Shown: positions 62,471 through 64,000 of the stretch, piece by piece | Layout: each line of letters opens with the position of its first letter | Position numbering within the stretch: position 1 is the stretch's first letter | Origin: Yponomeuta sedellus | Taxonomy: Eukaryota; Arthropoda; Insecta; Lepidoptera; Yponomeutidae | Direction: 5' to 3' | NCBI GenBank assembly: GCA_934045075.1 | Contig: OW203736.1 | Span: forward strand, 8,695,109 to 8,759,108 | DNA: 64,000 bases | Program-made: the position numbers and the translations under genes | Notes under the pieces: generated by a model | Seen by the model: only the letters and a program-made list of their open reading frames with translations | What the model was told of the DNA's origin: nothing | Database searches by the model: none

Positions 62471-62868
62471 CTAAACTGCGCCCCACTTTTCCATCAGCGA
62501 ACGAAGCTCCGACATTTGTTCCACCTTGGCCCGGCTTTGGTCCGGGAGCAGAATGACTATCCGGCCCTTCATAGTCCAGCAGCCCTGCACGCTGAAGTGC
62601 TTCCTGGCCGCCATGAACACATGTCTGGGTTTTGGCAGAAACTCGGATAGGACAACGCCTGTACCTTTTAGAGCAGTCTTTGCGGCCCACACTGAGCTCT
62701 TAGCAGCAGATTTGGTCTAGCCTTAGATTTGGACGTGCCCAGACGATGACACACGGCGACACTATTGATGCAGTCCTGCGGCAGCTTCATTTTGTCAGAC
62801 AACAACTTTCTAACTGTTGCTGAGGCCGTTTCCGAGGCAGACTCTGGCACTCCATGTCGTGACACCAT
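62471..62868 (-). pseudogene. LINE ORF1 fragment (L1-ORF1/FP25K-like)
   Basis: Two overlapping frames read VRKLLSDKMKLPQDCINSVA, VCHRLGTSKSKARPNLLLRA, then WAAKTALKGTGVVLSEFLPK and QMSELRSLMEKWGAV, ending TAG near 62474. The RMGK-like and AK..LKGTG blocks are typical of RNA-binding ORF1 proteins of LINEs. Upstream of 62868 no coiled coil was found. Confidence 0.55.
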
Positions 62869-63069
62869 CTCGTGCCTGTGAAATGGTTATACTGCCTCGA
62901 AATAAAATCAACTTTAGGAATAATTATTTATTTGATATTCTTGTAATGTTAATGAGATCAACGATGAGAAACTTAAACTAAGAATAATCTTTTATAGTTT
63001 CGCTAAGGAAAACGTGACCTGAGAAAACGCGGAAAATAATCTAAATGTCAGGTCACGCTTTCATTAGCC

Positions 63070-63960
63070 TCTAGTTATCTTTATCTGAATCGACTTCATC
63101 CGTTTCATCCTATACATCTGGAACTTCTCCGTCATGTTTCATCCTAAAATATTCGTTATGGTACCTTGAAGGAATTATATTTCTATTGTGCAGGTCTACC
63201 AAATTTTTATATTTAGCTGCAGAAATTTTGAGCTCCTCTTCGAATAATTGCAGTGGCCCTCTCATCTTTATTGCAGTTTGCTCTCGATCTGATTATCATA
63301 TTCATATCTAACTTGTTTGTCTCGCTATCATCTGAAAATCCGTATTAAAAACTGATTACTGGCTTATCATTTCGAAAGAACATAACTCGTATAGTAGTAT
63401 GCATACTTTCGTAAACAATATAAATTTACGCTTTTTCCGTGTGGAGTATTAAGGACCTTCTGCAAGTCAACACTCAAACATAGATAAATAGAATTAGGAG
63501 CTTTAGATTTTTTTTGATCTTACAAAAACATTGCTTTGCATTTGTATTTTCATGTGGTGTTTGTTTCTGCTCTCTTTTTTTTGAACTTTTCTGCTCTCAA
63601 CCGGTAAATTTTTATACTTCTCACAGAAGCCACATTTGTCTTTTTTTGGCAAGTGAAACCCTATATTAAACTCCGTGTTGCAAATAGTACGAAACACTCT
63701 TTGTTATCAGCAATGCTTCTAGACCATTTTCTTTCAAGAAATCCATGTACAATTTGTATAGGTGGCTTTCTTCTCCTGATATCTTAGTGAAATACTTATT
63801 TTTGCATTGATAGTCATCGCCCATAACATGGCTTTCTAGGATTAATTTTTTGTTACACTCTCATTCTACCGAAACCTTTTTTTCTTGTATTCGGATTTAA
63901 ACTGACCGACTTTCTTCATCTTCATCACTCATTTTATTTATTTTAGCCAAAGAAAAACCG
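63070..63960 (-). pseudogene. Relic of a second Sola-like (tentative) transposase
   Basis: Scattered minus-strand frames read YKLYMDFLKENGLEALLITK, FNIGFHLPKKDKCGFCEKYK (zinc-binding Cys pair) and, after a large gap, LQLFEEELKISAAKYKNLVD and RYHNEYFRMKHDGEVPDV. These parallel IYQLYTEEAN, FNLRTKPLNKDTCNKCDYF and the C-terminal LWPNGKFIPQAK region of the 7.6 kb element's transposase, but differ in detail. The catalytic middle is deleted. Confidence 0.6.
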
Positions 63961-64000
63961 CAGGCAGGTTTTAACAGTAACAAAGATAAAACAACGAAAC

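Noticed and set aside
1..64000. CRISPR array, operons, bacterial promoters or terminators
   Set aside because: The only regular arrays are microsatellites or 308 bp units; splicing signals and retroelements show the sequence is eukaryotic.

Overview
The window is eukaryotic and looks like transposon-dense, AT-rich intergenic DNA of an arthropod, most likely a moth or butterfly (inference). The grounds are lineage-typical elements: a Penelope element, Jockey/CR1-like LINEs with esterase-type ORF1s, BEL/Pao, a CsRn1-type Ty3/gypsy element with a CHCC Gag box, piggyBac, PIF/Harbinger with a MADF-BESS gene, and consensus GTAAGT..AG introns in the DNA transposons. No convincing single-copy host gene was found. 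Almost every long reading frame belongs to a mobile element.

Layout. 1-3606: Jockey-superfamily LINE (+), with a frameshift in a T-run between endonuclease and RT. 3606-6959: Penelope element with its duplicated ends and an inverted 5' piece. 6965-~11000: BEL/Pao relic (-), with a MADF exon fragment where the protease and N-terminal RT should be. 11640-12895: Harbinger transposase (+) with an antisense BESS exon inside its intron. 13241-14820: decayed Copia element (+) containing a perfect hairpin. 15890-16290: probable LTR (-). 16400-18050: little of note. 18246-25302: CR1/Jockey-type LINE (-), whose ORF1 is split by a nearly complete piggyBac element (21654-24585).

25774-27427: probable LTR split by a 5'-truncated I/LOA-type LINE with RNase H. 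27480-29960 (-) and ~30500-35660 (+): two related CR1-like LINEs, head to head. The second ends in a ~340 bp (TTCTA)n tail. 35697-43290: a 7.6 kb DNA transposon with perfect 33 bp terminal inverted repeats, an AATT target duplication, and a multi-exon DDE-type transposase. It is itself invaded by a LINE with an uninterrupted 0.9-kilocodon ORF. This composite sits in a second BEL/Pao element (43291-52598), which also carries a very young CsRn1-type gypsy element (46129-50886; LTRs differ at one of 615 positions by eye).

52599-56136: gypsy relic (-) with one LTR. 56435-58348: two insertions of a tRNA-headed 308 bp repeat. One is a 942 bp foldback with 413 bp arms and a 12 bp target duplication, inside a LINE endonuclease. 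59928-62149: gypsy element (-) deleted from its protease to the last 20 bp of its 3' LTR. 62471-62868: LINE ORF1 fragment. 63070-63960: relic of a second transposase of the same superfamily as the 7.6 kb element.

The genes do not form a pathway; they form a stack of insertions. Nesting gives relative ages: the Pao element predates the 7.6 kb transposon, which predates the LINE inside it. The CsRn1 gypsy and piggyBac are later than their hosts. All family calls rest on motif recognition by eye. No database search was possible.
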